From contig OZ020247.1 in NCBI GenBank assembly GCA_963971285.1, positions 27,310,047 through 27,374,046 on the forward strand: 64,000 nt of DNA, given 5' to 3'. Below the pieces are notes generated by a model that saw only the letters and a program-made list of their open reading frames with translations, ran no database searches and was not told where the DNA came from. The stretch is from Astropecten irregularis. Taxonomy: Eukaryota; Echinodermata; Asteroidea; Paxillosida; Astropectinidae. The translations under genes and the position numbers were made by a program. The stretch's first letter is position 1, and each line of letters begins with the position of its first letter. Below, in pieces: positions 52,725 through 64,000 of this stretch.

Positions 52725-54150
52725 AAATTATTGAGTTTGAGACAGAAAATGGACTTGACAGTGCAAACAGCCACCATGGGAAATCTTGGTTCATCAGATG
52801 CTGGGTTTTTCAAGGAAATCAAGATTTAGTGTCTTTTAAAAAATTGTTCATCCGAACGATTAAGTAGCATTTCGAAAGAGTAGGGGGGCAAGATTATTTC
52901 TCCCGTATTTTGCAATCCGGATGAACAAAGCGTAAAAAGGTACATGAAACAACGTCTGTAAGGAAGTTTAAGACCTTCACTTCATTTCAGTACCCAAATC
53001 AGCTAAAACACACATCTTTGCAAAAAAATCCTATATGCTCCCTTTAAAGATGTGATCTTCTTTCCAAATATCGTGGGGATAAAAATAGCACAAAACATTT
53101 TCAGTCGAACGAACTGAAAAATAATGACATCAGACAGCAGGGTTTTTTATACATAAATATTTATTACATTAAACATGTTTTGTAATTACATATATGCATA
53201 CACATTCATTGGCAACATACAGAATTAGTATTGTACTGTTTAGTTCTTAAGATATATTCACATTTGAATACAATGTGGGGCAAAATTGATGGACAGAAAT
53301 TGCAAGTTTTTATAACAAAAACAAAATATTACCATGGCTACCTGTTACCATGGCTACCTGTTACCATTGGCTATCGATTTCAATTTCAATCGCATTAAAC
53401 TAAAAATATTGCACTTTTGTTTTCAGTCGAATGTTTATGTACACTTTCTGATATTCTGATCTGTGAAAAATAAGAAAGAAATCATCTTTGGTGAATCTGT
53501 CAGAAAAAAAAATATTTAAATATAAATCAGAACAAAACAAATCAATTAACCAATATCTGTGGTTGAAAGGAGTGGGTTTTAAATAATACTTTTAGTTTTA
53601 AACAAGAGAAATGGATTCCCGTCAATAAATCAACATTGGAACTCTGTTCCAGAGAAAAAAACAGAATGATGACATTTTAATTATTTCATGGGAAATATTT
53701 CATCAAGATATGTGCCTTAAAAGCCAAGTTGAAACACAAATACCTTTTCTTATATGAATATTCTTCTTATGTTGTTGTTTATAATATGAATGAAAATGAC
53801 CTAACATCTTAAGACCAAATGGTGAGTAATTCCCATTCAGTTAAAAGTCAATACACTATATGGAATATGACATAAGATGTTACCATAACAGTGACAGAAT
53901 TCCATTCTCAAAATTGGCGAATTTTAAGGCAATAAAGTATGAATGTAGTGTAGGGTCCATGTAACCTTTAACTTATCCAGATTCAATCAAACAGAATCTT
54001 CATGGCACAGATTACTGATGAAACGTGCATCAGTTGGTCTTTTTGCACCAGAAATTGCACAATCCTGCTTTTAAATAGATTGATGCATGATTGCAAATTG
54101 TAAAATGCGAATTGACACATACGTTTGACAGTATGCTAAGCATTAATGAG

Positions 54151-54275
54151 TGAGTTTGTTTAGCTTCCACGGGTTATCCCTGACCTGGAAATGGTCGCGT
54201 ATACTGCACAAAACAAGCGAGAGGGTGGGACGAGGTTGACTGGTGTCGACTCGTGGAAGCTAAACAAACACACCC
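54151..54275. repeat. MITE with GTTTGTTTAGCTTCCACG ends
   Basis: GAGTTTGTTTAGCTTCCACG and CGTGGAAGCTAAACAAACAC are inverse, with ACTGCACAAAACAAGCGAGA inside. Same family as 45918-46052, opposite orientation. Confidence 0.8.
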
Positions 54276-54887
54276 ACGATTCTTCAATTAGACCCTATCA
54301 CATGCTTGGAATCCGCTAATCTGATTGGTCAAATGCAATCGTGTATCAGCCAATGAAAATTAACAATTGCAACTGATCTAAAATAAAGAATCAATATCGT
54401 TTTCAGGAGATTTTTTGTGATACATGTATAAGTTCAAGATCTTTAAATACAAAAGTTTGAGTCATCTTTTAGATAAGTAATTTAAGGAATGAGTGAAATT
54501 TCTTCACACTGATGCCCCAAGATTACCGCAAAATTAAAAAATTTCATATATGTATTAGTTTTTGTCAATTTGCCTTCTGTTTGTCCAAATTTACATGTTT
54601 CACAAATAACACAATAAGCACAAAATACATTGATATCTAGAAGACAATTAGGCTGCTAATGAGAAACGTTAAACATTATCAACTGTTATAACATGCATGT
54701 ATTTAGATATCTGTGCAATAAGTGCTAATTAACTTACAAGAAAATATCATATTGTCAATTACAGCCAATATCTGGAATATGTAAGCCAATATCTAAGCCT
54801 TTACTTGCAGTGTTCTTCAACAAAATTAACACAAATCTGCAAACCCCACAGCACGGACCAATATTCATTCCCTGATGGTCAGGGACC

Positions 54888-55126
54888 AATTTCATAGAGC
54901 TGCTTAAGCACCAAAATGTGCTTAAGCACCAAAAACCTTAGTAAATAAAATCAGTATGCCAGCCTAAACTCCTTGTGAATGTTATACTCAGCAAACAATG
55001 GCCGAATACAAGTCAAAAGCAGTAAACATCACATGAAAATTTGGTTGGCAATCCTGTTTGATCAAGGAAGACTTTTCATGCTTAAGCATTTTTTGTGCTT
55101 AAGCAGCTCTATGAAATTGGCCCCTG
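54888..55126 (-). repeat. MITE with GGGACCAATTTCATAGAGCTGCTTAAGC ends
   Basis: GACCAATTTCATAGAGCTGC and GCAGCTCTATGAAATTGGCC are inverse. The interior CAAACAATGGCCGAATACAA is the reverse complement of that at 26008-26238. Confidence 0.85.
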
Positions 55127-56155
55127 CATGATTCAGATATGGCAAGAAATATTTCTGAAAAGTACACATACATGTACAAGTCAATACTCATGCATTTATC
55201 ATACTGATATCTATATCACATGTAATAGTCTGTAGTCTTACTGTACTTCTAACTAGCTCTATAATCCTTTGGCTGGAATGTACATGTTTCAAATATTACC
55301 ACTGTTATGCTTTGAAAACGTGGCAAATTTCCCATTTTTCCGCAAAAACTAAAATTCAAGCCATCGGTGTTTGCTGTGCTTTCAATCAAATGATTCCTGA
55401 GCAAATAACATTCTTCTTCTTAATGAGAACTTAGCGATGCTAATGGCAGAAACACAACTGGCTAAGCAAAATGGTTATAGGATCAACACAAAGTCCATCC
55501 AAGTTTATATAATCCTGATCCTCTGTCAAAAAAAAGTTCTGTTCAAATAAATTTTCACATTACGATCAAGATCAATAAAATGAACTTGGAAGCCCTTCAG
55601 TTTTGAGAAAAAATTACAATTTGTCTGGAATTGGTGTCCAGGTTTAAGCATGTAGTCTGCTAGCCAATGAAAACCCTCACAGATCATGTGATGCCTTCAA
55701 TTTATGAATATTCACGTTCTCAGACATCTCCCCTCCGTTTCTCCACAAATTACATCACAATATTGTTGGGAATCAAATGATGGTGACTTTTTACACTGTA
55801 CAAGCCAGCCGTCTTAATTAATTACTGTTAATTAAAAATCTATGTTAACGTCACATTACCACTGGGTATACACAACAATTCTGTCAAAGCACAAGTACCA
55901 GGTACTCCGTTGGAATACTCAGTCTGTTACAATATAAAACACTATACTGTTAATCTGGTACATTGATCAACCCTAACCACCTGGGCATTGAACAAGGAAC
56001 CTTCCTGAATCTGCCACGATTCCACACTGTGTAGTATCCCTACTGAACTTGTACCAAGTTTGGCATTTTTTAAATCCAGCAATGACCAGAGATTTGGACT
56101 TTGAAAAGAGCAAAGCTGTTTTTGCCTAGGACATATAATGAATGCACAACATATG

Positions 56156-56293
56156 GGGTCAATTTCATCAAACTCATCGTAACTTACTATCAATTGTCTA
56201 TTATGAGGCTAGGCAGGATAGGCCCCCTACAATGGGTTATCCTTCGTAACTCGAGTTATCGATCGATCGTCGGGTTTCGTGAAATCGACCCCT
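56156..56293. repeat. MITE with GGGGTCAATTTCATCAAACTCATCG ends
   Basis: GGGGTCAATTTCATCAAACT and GTTTCGTGAAATCGACCCC are inverse; TCGTAACTTACTATCAATTG inside matches 40027. Also related to 26800-26959. Confidence 0.8.
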
Positions 56294-56334
56294 GGACTAG
56301 CATACAAGAACTCTTCTCATTCCAGTCGCTCTCC

Positions 56335-56457
56335 TGAGGATGGACAGAGCACACTAAGGCTGTTCGGAACGTCGAGATAATACCAACGGTTCTTCCAGAA
56401 CCACACACTCTCACAGAAGAGATTACATAGTGTCACTGCAAACCTACCTTACTCCAA
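56335..56457. repeat. Relative of the 4133-4300 foldback element
   Basis: CGGTTCTTCCAGAACCACAC, CTCTCACAGAAGAGATTACA and GTGTCACTGCAAACCTACC match the right half of the element in SLC27 intron 4. Only one GGTTCT...AGAACC unit is present. Confidence 0.65.
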
Positions 56458-57327
56458 GAACTCTTCACCTTTCATAAAGCTGGATTTGGATTGATTTGAG
56501 GTGGTTAGGGTTGTCAAAGGTACGGTTAACATTTTCTAAAACATACTTAGTGTCATATACTGTGGTATAGTGTAATTACAGAGATAATAGTTTGCGTATG
56601 TAATTAGTCTTATGACTTAATACTATCATACATCAACAAATACAATCACTATTGTGTGCTGGTGGTTAACTACTTGGCTAAGACAATAGGGACATTTACA
56701 TATCCTGGGTATCATGAATGATTGGTGTCTAGAATTCATTCATATTCATTGCTCAGACGTTTCAACTAATTAAATATCACATCATCATTCTAACACAGAA
56801 TACATTTATTTTTAAGGATAATCATTGCCATGGCTACGGATGACAATTTTTTAATCAATTTTAGTAAACCGCTACTTCCACATCGATACGAACTGGCAAG
56901 TTATTACAATCAATTTCAAGTTATGCTTCTCCTTTGTTTCAATCACTAAATTTACAATGTACTGACCATTTCATAACGCAGGAATGTTTTAGATTCGCCC
57001 TGCCAAATTACGCCATCAAAATCTTCTCTTTTTTTATTTTACCCGAAATCATTTGAATTAGTAGTGTTTTCTTTTAATGACCCAAATGTCATATAAATAC
57101 AGAATGCAGAACTGCAGAATATTAACTGTTTAAGTATTTCAAAAAATATAATGCATGAATAAAATCTTTAAAAATTGCAAATAAACTTGCTTTGAAGAAC
57201 AAAAATAGAATTCCTTTCCACTTTGTTAATCCTCGGACTCAATGTCATGGGTCTGCTTACTGGAGTAAGGAATGAAGGTATACAACATCTCACCACAGAG
57301 GGTTTGACAGGTTAGCAAGAAATTGTG

Positions 57328-57535
57328 CTTACAGAGTAAGCGCAGAATATCTGTGCTAGCTCTGTAAGCACGGAATGGTTCTTCCTGTGTCTAAGCATTC
57401 TATGCTTACAGAGTAAGCGCAGAATATCTGTGCTAGCTATATAAGCACGAAATGATTCTTCCTGTATCTAAGCATTCTATGCTTACAGAGTAAGTGCAGA
57501 ATCACTGGGCTAGCTCTGTAAGCAAGGAATGGTGA
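57328..57535. repeat. Tandem repeat, about 76-80 bases, 2.7 units
   Basis: Units start TGCTTACAGAGTAAGCGCAG and run through ATCTGTGCTAGCT, GTAAGCACGGAATG and CTTCCTGTGTCTAAGCATTC. Within each unit TGCTTACAGAG and CTCTGTAAGCA are inverse, so each unit can fold. Confidence 0.75.
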
Positions 57536-58821
57536 AAATAAGATAGGAACAGCCCGGTAAGCAGATTCATTCCATTGGGCCAGGCTTATTACTTGTCCAG
57601 TTAAAATAAAATGGAATAAAACAGGAATGTAAACATCGTGAATGTTATAGTTCAGTACTGTTTCTATCTCATTCTATGTCTTCATATTTAACACACACAC
57701 TGTTATTACTAGACTAACTGCACTAATACAAAACACCAACGTTCAAAGACACACTATCCATGCTTTTGTCTGAGTGAATCAAGTTTACAAAAAGACTCAG
57801 TTGTCTACAAATGAAATAAATAAATAGGAATAAACCACACTGTGTGCTTACAGATCTTGGAGTCATTTTACTATCGGCAGATTGTTAATAGGAAGCTTTA
57901 GATTTTCACGTTGACTACGTCGACTGATACGTGATTGTTTCATGCCGAGTCTTTGCGCATGCGTCAAGTCGTCACCAACGTTGTTTGAGTGAGTCGAGGA
58001 CGCACAAAGTATAGTTTTGACATTCAGCACGACGTTCTCGCGTTTGTGGTCGACGTGAACGAGGTCCACGTTCACATCAATCTAAAGCTCCCTAATAAGA
58101 AGTTACCATTTTGGGTTATATATATCATGCAACCGTTTCATATACATGTAGCTCACCACACTAGGTATTTCATGTCAATTTACTATTTGGCAAAAACATG
58201 GTAAGTACATCTTTAAAATGGCCATACTTCAATATTCCATAACAGACAAACGTTTTATACCAATAATAGTTACCACTTAAATTAAGTACACATTTTTAAT
58301 CATAACATTGACTTACTTTTGGTTTTGCACATTTCTTAAAGTTTGTTTATAATACAAGTAACTCTGTTGACTATATACAAACTAAATATATTTTATTTAG
58401 CACAATATCAAACTATTGACGTTAAAATAAATACAATTTATACATTTCTTGTTGTTTGTCTATTAATGCAGTACTTCTCCTGATTTCATCAGTTGGGATA
58501 CAAATTCCAGAAAGCTTCCGAACCAATCCGTTGTTATCTGTCCTTCATATAGTGACGTTCGCAGGTTACCAGCGCAAATTCCATGCCATATATACAGCTT
58601 GTCACTGGTACTCTGCAGAATTTTACTCGACGTGGAAATTTAGTTGCACCGAGCTATTTCTGCTGAGCAGGTCTTAGAATTCTGATAATGAGCAGGACTG
58701 AAACCTGACGGCTTGACTCCAGTGCATGGTAGGGGCATAGCTAGGATGCACTCCAAGAATGGCTTGTTATTAAAGATAACAAACAAAGATAATTGACTAT
58801 TAGGGACACCACCAACATACG

Positions 58822-58920
58822 GCTGGATAGCTCAGTTGGTAAGAGTGCCAGAACGGTGTTCCAGAGGTCGATGGTTCCAATCCCGCTCCATTAAATTTTT
58901 CTTTGTTCACTTTTCAATGA
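58822..58920 (+). repeat. tRNA-derived SINE head, plus orientation
   Basis: GGCTGGATAGCTCAGTTGGT, AAGAGTGCCAGAACGG, GATGGTTCCAATCCCGCTCC, then TTTTTCTTTGTTCACTTTTC. Box B has one change from the consensus (GGTTCCAATCC), so Pol III activity is doubtful. Confidence 0.7.
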
Positions 58921-59139
58921 CTTAAACTGTCGCTGTATCACGTTTGTCTCCCTCTATGTAATGCCGCTGTGCAGTCATTCGGTGGGTGGGCGGTGCTTAG
59001 GTATAAGGTGGGGGGAGGTGATGAAGGAGTAGGCAGGTTGATACAGACAGACAAACAGATACTGTGTGGGGAGGTAAACAAACAGATACTGTGTGGGGAG
59101 GTAAACAAACAGATACACCACTTGACATGACTAGACTTC

Positions 59140-59355
59140 ACGTAGGGTCTCATCAACGTTTCGACAAGCCTGCTCTAGTCATCATCAGGATCATTATGAC
59201 TAGAGCAGGCTAGTAGAAACGTTGAGACCTTACGAGAAGTGCGGACAAAATAGAAGTGCGAAAGTACAAACGATTCTTACATGGTGTTTTCACAAACCGA
59301 TCCACATACCAATTGTCACCATGCAAAGCCTCAAATCTTTCTTGTATGATCTGAT
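59140..59355. repeat. Foldback repeat with GTCTCAACGTTTC / GACTAGAGCAGGC blocks
   Basis: GTCTCATCAACGTTTCGACA and GTAGAAACGTTGAGACC are inverse around GCCTGCTCTAGTCATCATCA. The right part (CTTACATGGTGTTTTCACAA, CAATTGTCACCATGCAAAGC) is shared, inverted, with 62255-62440. Confidence 0.7.
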
Positions 59356-59968
59356 GCTCGACTATTTCTACCTTGAGCAAGGCACAGGGGGCCAAAACGT
59401 GCCCTCTGTGAATCTCTGTGAGATTCCAGGCCAAGACGAGGAGGAAATGAGTTTGTTGAAGACAGAGGATTGGAGGTAAAAGGGAAGGTCAAGGATGGAA
59501 TCGAGACATGTGACTGTACAGCTCAGCTGGAGCAGGTCCGATCAGTGACCAATTGACAACTACTGGAGGATTTTGCCTGGTTACCTTAACATGCAAAATA
59601 TACCCAGGGTACCAGGCACAGCATACCAGTGGTTGACGAATAGTCACTGATTACACAGACACACAGACACACACACCAACCTACATGACTCAGCAGGTGA
59701 ATTCAACATATCAGCATTCTGACGTCATATTTACAACAGAACCAACGTTAATTCTTGACAAAACGTTCCCAAATCTCTGGCTGTGACTAGATACAACAAA
59801 TAAGTCTACGGATTTGGCTACAGTCTCTGGCTAGTGGCTTCTACATGTGTATGTTATTATAACAGCCATAGCCACAGATGTGAGACCTAGCCTTAGCCCA
59901 TACATTGGGTCATGTAATAGTCAGTATATGGCAGTAATAGATGAACAATCTTTACCTGTGTGTCGTTT

Positions 59969-62900
59969 CTACTTATTCTCAATGAGTGTCTGTACCCTGT
60001 ACACTAAATCTCTTGCAACTTTCAGGATAGCCTTTGCATCGTGCCTCTCTGCCATTTCTGAAATACAAGAAAACACAACACAAAACAAGTTAATTACAAA
60101 ATTATGCCACATATAGTGTATTTCCTTAAGGACCGTTTTGTTCTATGAAGGGTACTTAACATGGGTCAGACCGAGATGTGTTGAGAATCCGATAATCCGA
60201 TAATCTCATATTAACCCTAACCCTCTGCACCTTCCACACAAGACAAGAGCTGATTACCACACATTACCACAGTCTCCATAGGGGGACTGGATCACCAACC
60301 ACACATTACCACACAAACCACATTTTGGTGTATTGTTGTATCCAGAATACCACGCTTACCACAGGAAAAGCCATCTGTGGAAGTGTGGTATGCAACAGGG
60401 TTATGGTTATTTTACAGGACTGACAGTCTAGTCCCAGTGGAGGCGTTTCCTAGTCCCCAACAAGGAATCTTTACGATGACGCATCTCTACCATAAACTAT
60501 CTTTGTTCTAGATGCTACAGATGTCTCAAGAATCAACAAGCAGATGAAGATAGCACCCTGAAGAGTCACATACCGTTGGAAAGCTCTCTTGTATCTCTGC
60601 TTTTGATTGCTATAATTAACGTTTTGTTTTGTGCTGTCACTTCATATATGACCATGGTACACATAGCGATTACCTATCATTATTTCTTACCATTGAAGAA
60701 CTTGATGATATCAGTGAAGTCCATATTGTTATCTAGGATGATATCTCTGTAATATTCCACCAGGGCTAAGGCAATGAACAGCACAAAGTCTCTGGAAGCA
60801 CAGTGCTTAGCCGCCCAGATGGTCTCCCATACCACAAACGTGTCATCATATACCAGCTCTGTGTGTCAAAGAATTCAATAGGAATAGAGGGTTAAGTGAC
60901 TGGGAACACGTCTGATTTGTGACTGGTATCCTGTATTACAGTGTTTGGGAACCAGCTTTGCCTGAATGGTACCCTTGTACAAAATATAACTGGGGCCTTT
61001 CTCACTGAAAGCTCGGCTCCGGCTCCGGCTTTGGCTTTGTCTCTGTAACCCATATGCTGTAAATATAGGTTGTGGTTTTTCATTGAAGCTGAAGCTCTGT
61101 TTTCCTTTTCCAACCAGCTAGAGTATCAACTTCTGAACCGCAGCCAAAAGCCTCCATTTTGATAAGCATAATTTTAAAATGGATTCACAAAATGGAGCAG
61201 GAGCCTGAGCTGGAGCCAACCTTTGAGAAAGACCTCTGCTCTGTTCATCAATATAGTTCGACTGGTCGATATGATGTACAGTGCGGGATGCACTGCACAT
61301 CATATCAGCGACAGTGTGTTTGGGAACCAGCCCTGCTTGACTGGTATCCTGCTTGTACAAAACATAAGGTGGTTTGAAAATCAACACAGTTTGACTGGAG
61401 CCCTACACTGCAAACTATATCAGTGACAGTGTGTCAGATTGACTGGTGTCCTGCTTTCTAAATGTTCCTCTAGTACTAAGAACCAACACTGTTTGACTGG
61501 TAATCTGCTTCATACACACTACATGAATGATGTAGCTGGTAACCTACCTCTCTTGAAGTCCAACAGGAACCATCGATAGCAGAAGTAGAAGTGAGTGTAG
61601 TCGCCATTCTGATGCATCAACTCAAAAATCTCAGAATCCAGGATCTAATGAGAAACAAACCAGGCAATCACAGGATAATTCTAGAAGAATCCAAATGTTA
61701 TAGTAAGCCCTGATATGACTTTGGAGTAGTGTTGTTTTTTATCTTTCCTTTTGAAAGGAGAAGAATGTAAAAGAAATTACATTTTCATATTATACCTAGT
61801 CCTTAAACTACATTGTATTAAACAAAATGCTCCATTTCTATACACGGAACCCACAATAAGGTCAGGCTTATCTTTAAGTCCTTTGATTATTCTTGTTCAA
61901 CTTTCAAGCATTTAAAAAAACCTTTTTTTCATTTCAGGATATGAACCAGAGTTTGTTGGCAATTGAAACTTGGATGTATCTTATTTCTCACTGAGATACG
62001 TCACTATGCGGTACAACTGAGACACGCCAAAGCAGATGATTAATGGGAGTAGATGGAACCCAGTGTTCTGTGCCAGTAATGCCTACCTGTATAAGAGATC
62101 TCATATTAGCGAAGTGGGTGTCCATTGCACCTCCATGGGGGAAGTTTTTGCTCATTCTCTTCATCAACTCACAGAAACAGCTGTATGTCTTGGCCTCTGC
62201 AAGGACACATGAAAGCATCATGATATTAACAGCAGGTCAAAGACAAAGATTGGGAAAGGGACTTGAATCTAGCAAGGACCTTCCTAAAAGATTTGAGGCT
62301 TTCCATGGTGACAACTAGTATGTGGATTGGTTTGCGGAAACACCATGTAAGAATCATTCGTACTTTCGCACTTCTATTTCGTTTGAACTTATCGTAAGGT
62401 CTCAACATTTCGACTAGCTTGCTCTAGCCATCATAGGAGTACCTTCCTGTTGAGTCTGGTTGGGTATTATGAAGCCTCACTGATCTTGTTGAGACAAATT
62501 GATGCCAAAATGTGAAGTGTAAACGTAAGCTAAAGTAGTTATTACTGAAGGAATGGCACATACTATTTTTGAATCAAAGGAACATCTTGTTGACTTCTTC
62601 CGCTCATTTCAGATCTTGACTGATTTGTCTCAGATTTCAAACCAAATATTGCAGAATTTTGTAGCACTCATGGGCCAATTACACGGCTAATCATGAAATT
62701 CCTGTCTTAATAAAAACAGGATTAACAACCACATTTCCATGTGTTGTGTATGACTTGTGATTGTTCTTTGGCTGTTGTTCGCTGACTATGAATATCAAAT
62801 GGAATTTTTGATGGTGGTTTGTTCTATTGAGCAAGACATTTTGTGCTAAGCAATTTTTGTGAGTTCAACAGCTCCATGAAATTGGCCCCAGGACAGACGG

Positions 62901-64000
62901 ACCAAGGCACTGTATCATGATATCGGACTTGATGGCCTATCTTGGCTCCAAGTCCAAAGAACCAAAGTACCATTGGGTTAGATTCGGAAAGACGGATAGA
63001 TACAGGAGTTCTCAGTCAAAATGGCAAGGGCTAGAGCTAATATATATCTCAATTTCCAATCTATTCAGAGGGGTTAGATTACAAGATAGACTTCCAGGAA
63101 TGAGACCAGTTGGACAAATTCACCAAGCACTAAGATCAATCTGAATTCTTGAATGAATCTTAATTACTCAGCAAAGTGTGATGTCACAATGCGAATCACC
63201 ATGGTGATAATGACAACTCATCTTAAGATTAATCTTTAAGTTTCATGAAATCCAGCCCAGGGATTAGGATGGACGTACCATCATCGATGATGACCAATAG
63301 TGGTGCTACCAAGTCACACATTCCCTGTACATAACCAATCTCCAGATGTTCCCAGACGTAGCTACACATGATGTTCCTCAGCTTCTCTAGGTTACTGTTG
63401 TTGAAGTAATGGTAATTCCTGTCACAACGCTGGACGTCCTTGTCAACACGGTGTAGATTCAGACTAAAGGTATCCAGTAGCTCAGTCTGTACATAATCAC
63501 AAATAATCATAATCATAATGAATAACAATAAAAGTAATAAACTGCAGCAAACTGCTCAACAGAAATATTGACCTGAAAAATATATTTTAAGTGAAGTGAA
63601 GCCTGAAGTTTTGATCCAAGCAAGATCTTTCTCAAAGTCTAAAAATCATAAACCGTTACTGGTAACAGATAGTGGAGTGTGAATGCATAAACAATACAGA
63701 CTTTAAAACTGATAGGAACCAGAAATACATGTAATAACACTATTTATAACGTGCCAAATAAGCAAAGAATACAAGATGATGATAAGAAGAAAGCTAAAGA
63801 TAAGAAGGACAAGATCTGTGAGAGAAATGTGTCTTTAGAGCAGGATGAAAGACTGTCCGAATTTTCGATTTAATGGTGAGGTTACAAATGGTAGGATTCC
63901 AATGATAAGAATGATAAGATTTGACGTGATATGATTCGAGTTGAGGTAAGATGATGTTCTGATTGCTAAGTTTCTCACCGTGTAGACACCTCCATTGGAT
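59969..64000 (-). CDS. SGSM: Small G protein signalling modulator (SGSM1/2-type) TBC-domain RAB-GAP, 3' part
   Basis: Seven exons in transcript order: 64000-63979 (partial), 63486-63279, 62196-62087, 61644-61548, 60858-60691, 60057-59969, with GT-AG borders and matching phases. That is six complete or terminal blocks plus the cut first one; about 231 residues are in view and the N-terminal RUN and PH-like regions lie beyond the window. SGSM proteins stimulate GTP hydrolysis on RAB/RAP GTPases at membranes. The TBC domain shows [39 protein letters not shown] (the YVQGM glutamine-finger motif), [40 protein letters not shown] and [20 protein letters not shown], ending QTLIENK. This order and wording fit SGSM1 and SGSM2 about equally. 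The arginine-finger exon is not visible. Confidence 0.93.
60211..60413. repeat. Inverted-repeat element, TTAACCCTAACC ends, third copy
   Basis: ATATTAACCCTAACCCTCTG at the left, GCAACAGGGTTATGGTTAT at the right; AGACAAGAGCTGATTACCAC and ACACATTACCACAGTCTCCA inside. SGSM last intron. Confidence 0.8.
60990..61232 (-). repeat. GGCTCC-ended repeat family 2, reverse orientation
   Basis: TCGGCTCCGGCTCCGGCTTT at the left, GGAGCCTGAGCTGGAGCC at the right; TCAACTTCTGAACCGCAGCC and AAGCCTCCATTTTGATAAGC between. It carries a small insertion relative to the other copies. SGSM intron. Confidence 0.8.
62255..62440. repeat. Inverted relative of the repeat at 59140-59355
   Basis: TTTGAGGCTTTCCATGGTGA, GTTTGCGGAAACACCATGTA, GTACTTTCGCACTTCTATTT and AAGGTCTCAACATTTCGACT match 59140-59355 in reverse. 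SGSM intron. Confidence 0.7.
62664..62888 (+). repeat. MITE with GGGCCAATTACACGG / AAATTGGCCCC ends
   Basis: CTTAATAAAAACAGGATTAA, TGTGATTGTTCTTTGGCTGT and TTTTGTGCTAAGCAATTTTT match 42796-43034. Right end CAGCTCCATGAAATTGGCCC. Confidence 0.75.
63112..63262. repeat. MITE with TTCACCAAGCACTAAGAT core, beside an SGSM exon
   Basis: AGCAAAGTGTGATGTCACAA and ATCACCATGGTGATAATGAC match 43037-43196. Right end TTTCATGAAATCCAGCCC is only 17 bases from the SGSM exon that begins at 63279. Confidence 0.7.
63529..63650 (+). repeat. Foldback family 1, diverged copy in SGSM intron
   Basis: AAGTAATAAACTGCAGCAAA, then GAAGCCTGAAGTTTTGATCC and AAGCAAGATCTTTCTCAAAG. Only the left half is present. Confidence 0.65.

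Larger units (their letters stand above)
52725..59968. other. Gene-poor spacer between convergent MNT and SGSM
   Basis: About 7 kb without a recognisable gene. 52730-54150 is AT-rich with no repeat I can name. 54150-56460 contains four MITEs, and 57320-57540 a tandem repeat. Minus-strand AATAAA hexamers (TTTATT on plus) at about 53159, 56806 and 58396 could end SGSM transcripts, so part may be a long SGSM 3' UTR. A possible minus-strand exon at 58463-58612 is listed under findings. Confidence 0.5.

Overview
The window is nuclear DNA from a metazoan. Genes are split into short exons with GT-AG introns, and introns and spacers are packed with short inverted-repeat transposons. The proteins are deuterostome-like: NDUFS8 and the SGSM TBC domain are almost vertebrate in sequence. 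MNT, FKBP6 and RANBP1 are each recognisable end to end. With small introns and a dense MITE/SINE load, a marine invertebrate deuterostome fits best. An echinoderm is my first guess, a hemichordate or amphioxus the alternatives. That guess is inference, not something the sequence proves.

Layout. (1) 400-6498, plus: an SLC27/FATP acyl-CoA synthetase in nine exons, 633 codons. A tRNA-Arg(TCT) lies in its second intron and a second copy lies on the minus strand just downstream. (2) 9477-18189, plus: NDUFS8, the TYKY iron-sulfur subunit of complex I, in six exons. Its 5.2 kb first intron holds two abutting long inverted repeats; another intron holds an hAT-like element nested in an older repeat. 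(3) 18.2-24.6 kb: no gene, but tRNA-derived SINEs and palindromic elements. (4) 24648-28532, minus: RANBP1, six exons. (5) 30226-35553, minus: FKBP6 with a degenerate PPIase pocket and TPRs, ten exons. (6) 37761-49734, plus: MNT, the MAX-partner repressor, six exons, divergent from FKBP6. (7) 52.4-59.9 kb: gene-poor. (8) 59969-64000, minus: the last seven exons of an SGSM1/2-type RAB GTPase-activating protein, cut by the window end.

These genes do not form a pathway. They act in lipid activation, respiration, Ran-dependent transport, germline piRNA/HSP90 work, MYC-network repression and RAB signalling. I found no operon, CRISPR array or obvious new multi-gene system. The most unusual content is the repeat landscape: at least ten foldback/MITE families. 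Several share a GGGGCCRATTTCA-type end although their interiors differ, and there are two clear nested hAT insertions with 8-bp target duplications.

All exon borders come from reading splice sites, phase and protein similarity by eye. Repeat borders are approximate unless a target-site duplication is given.
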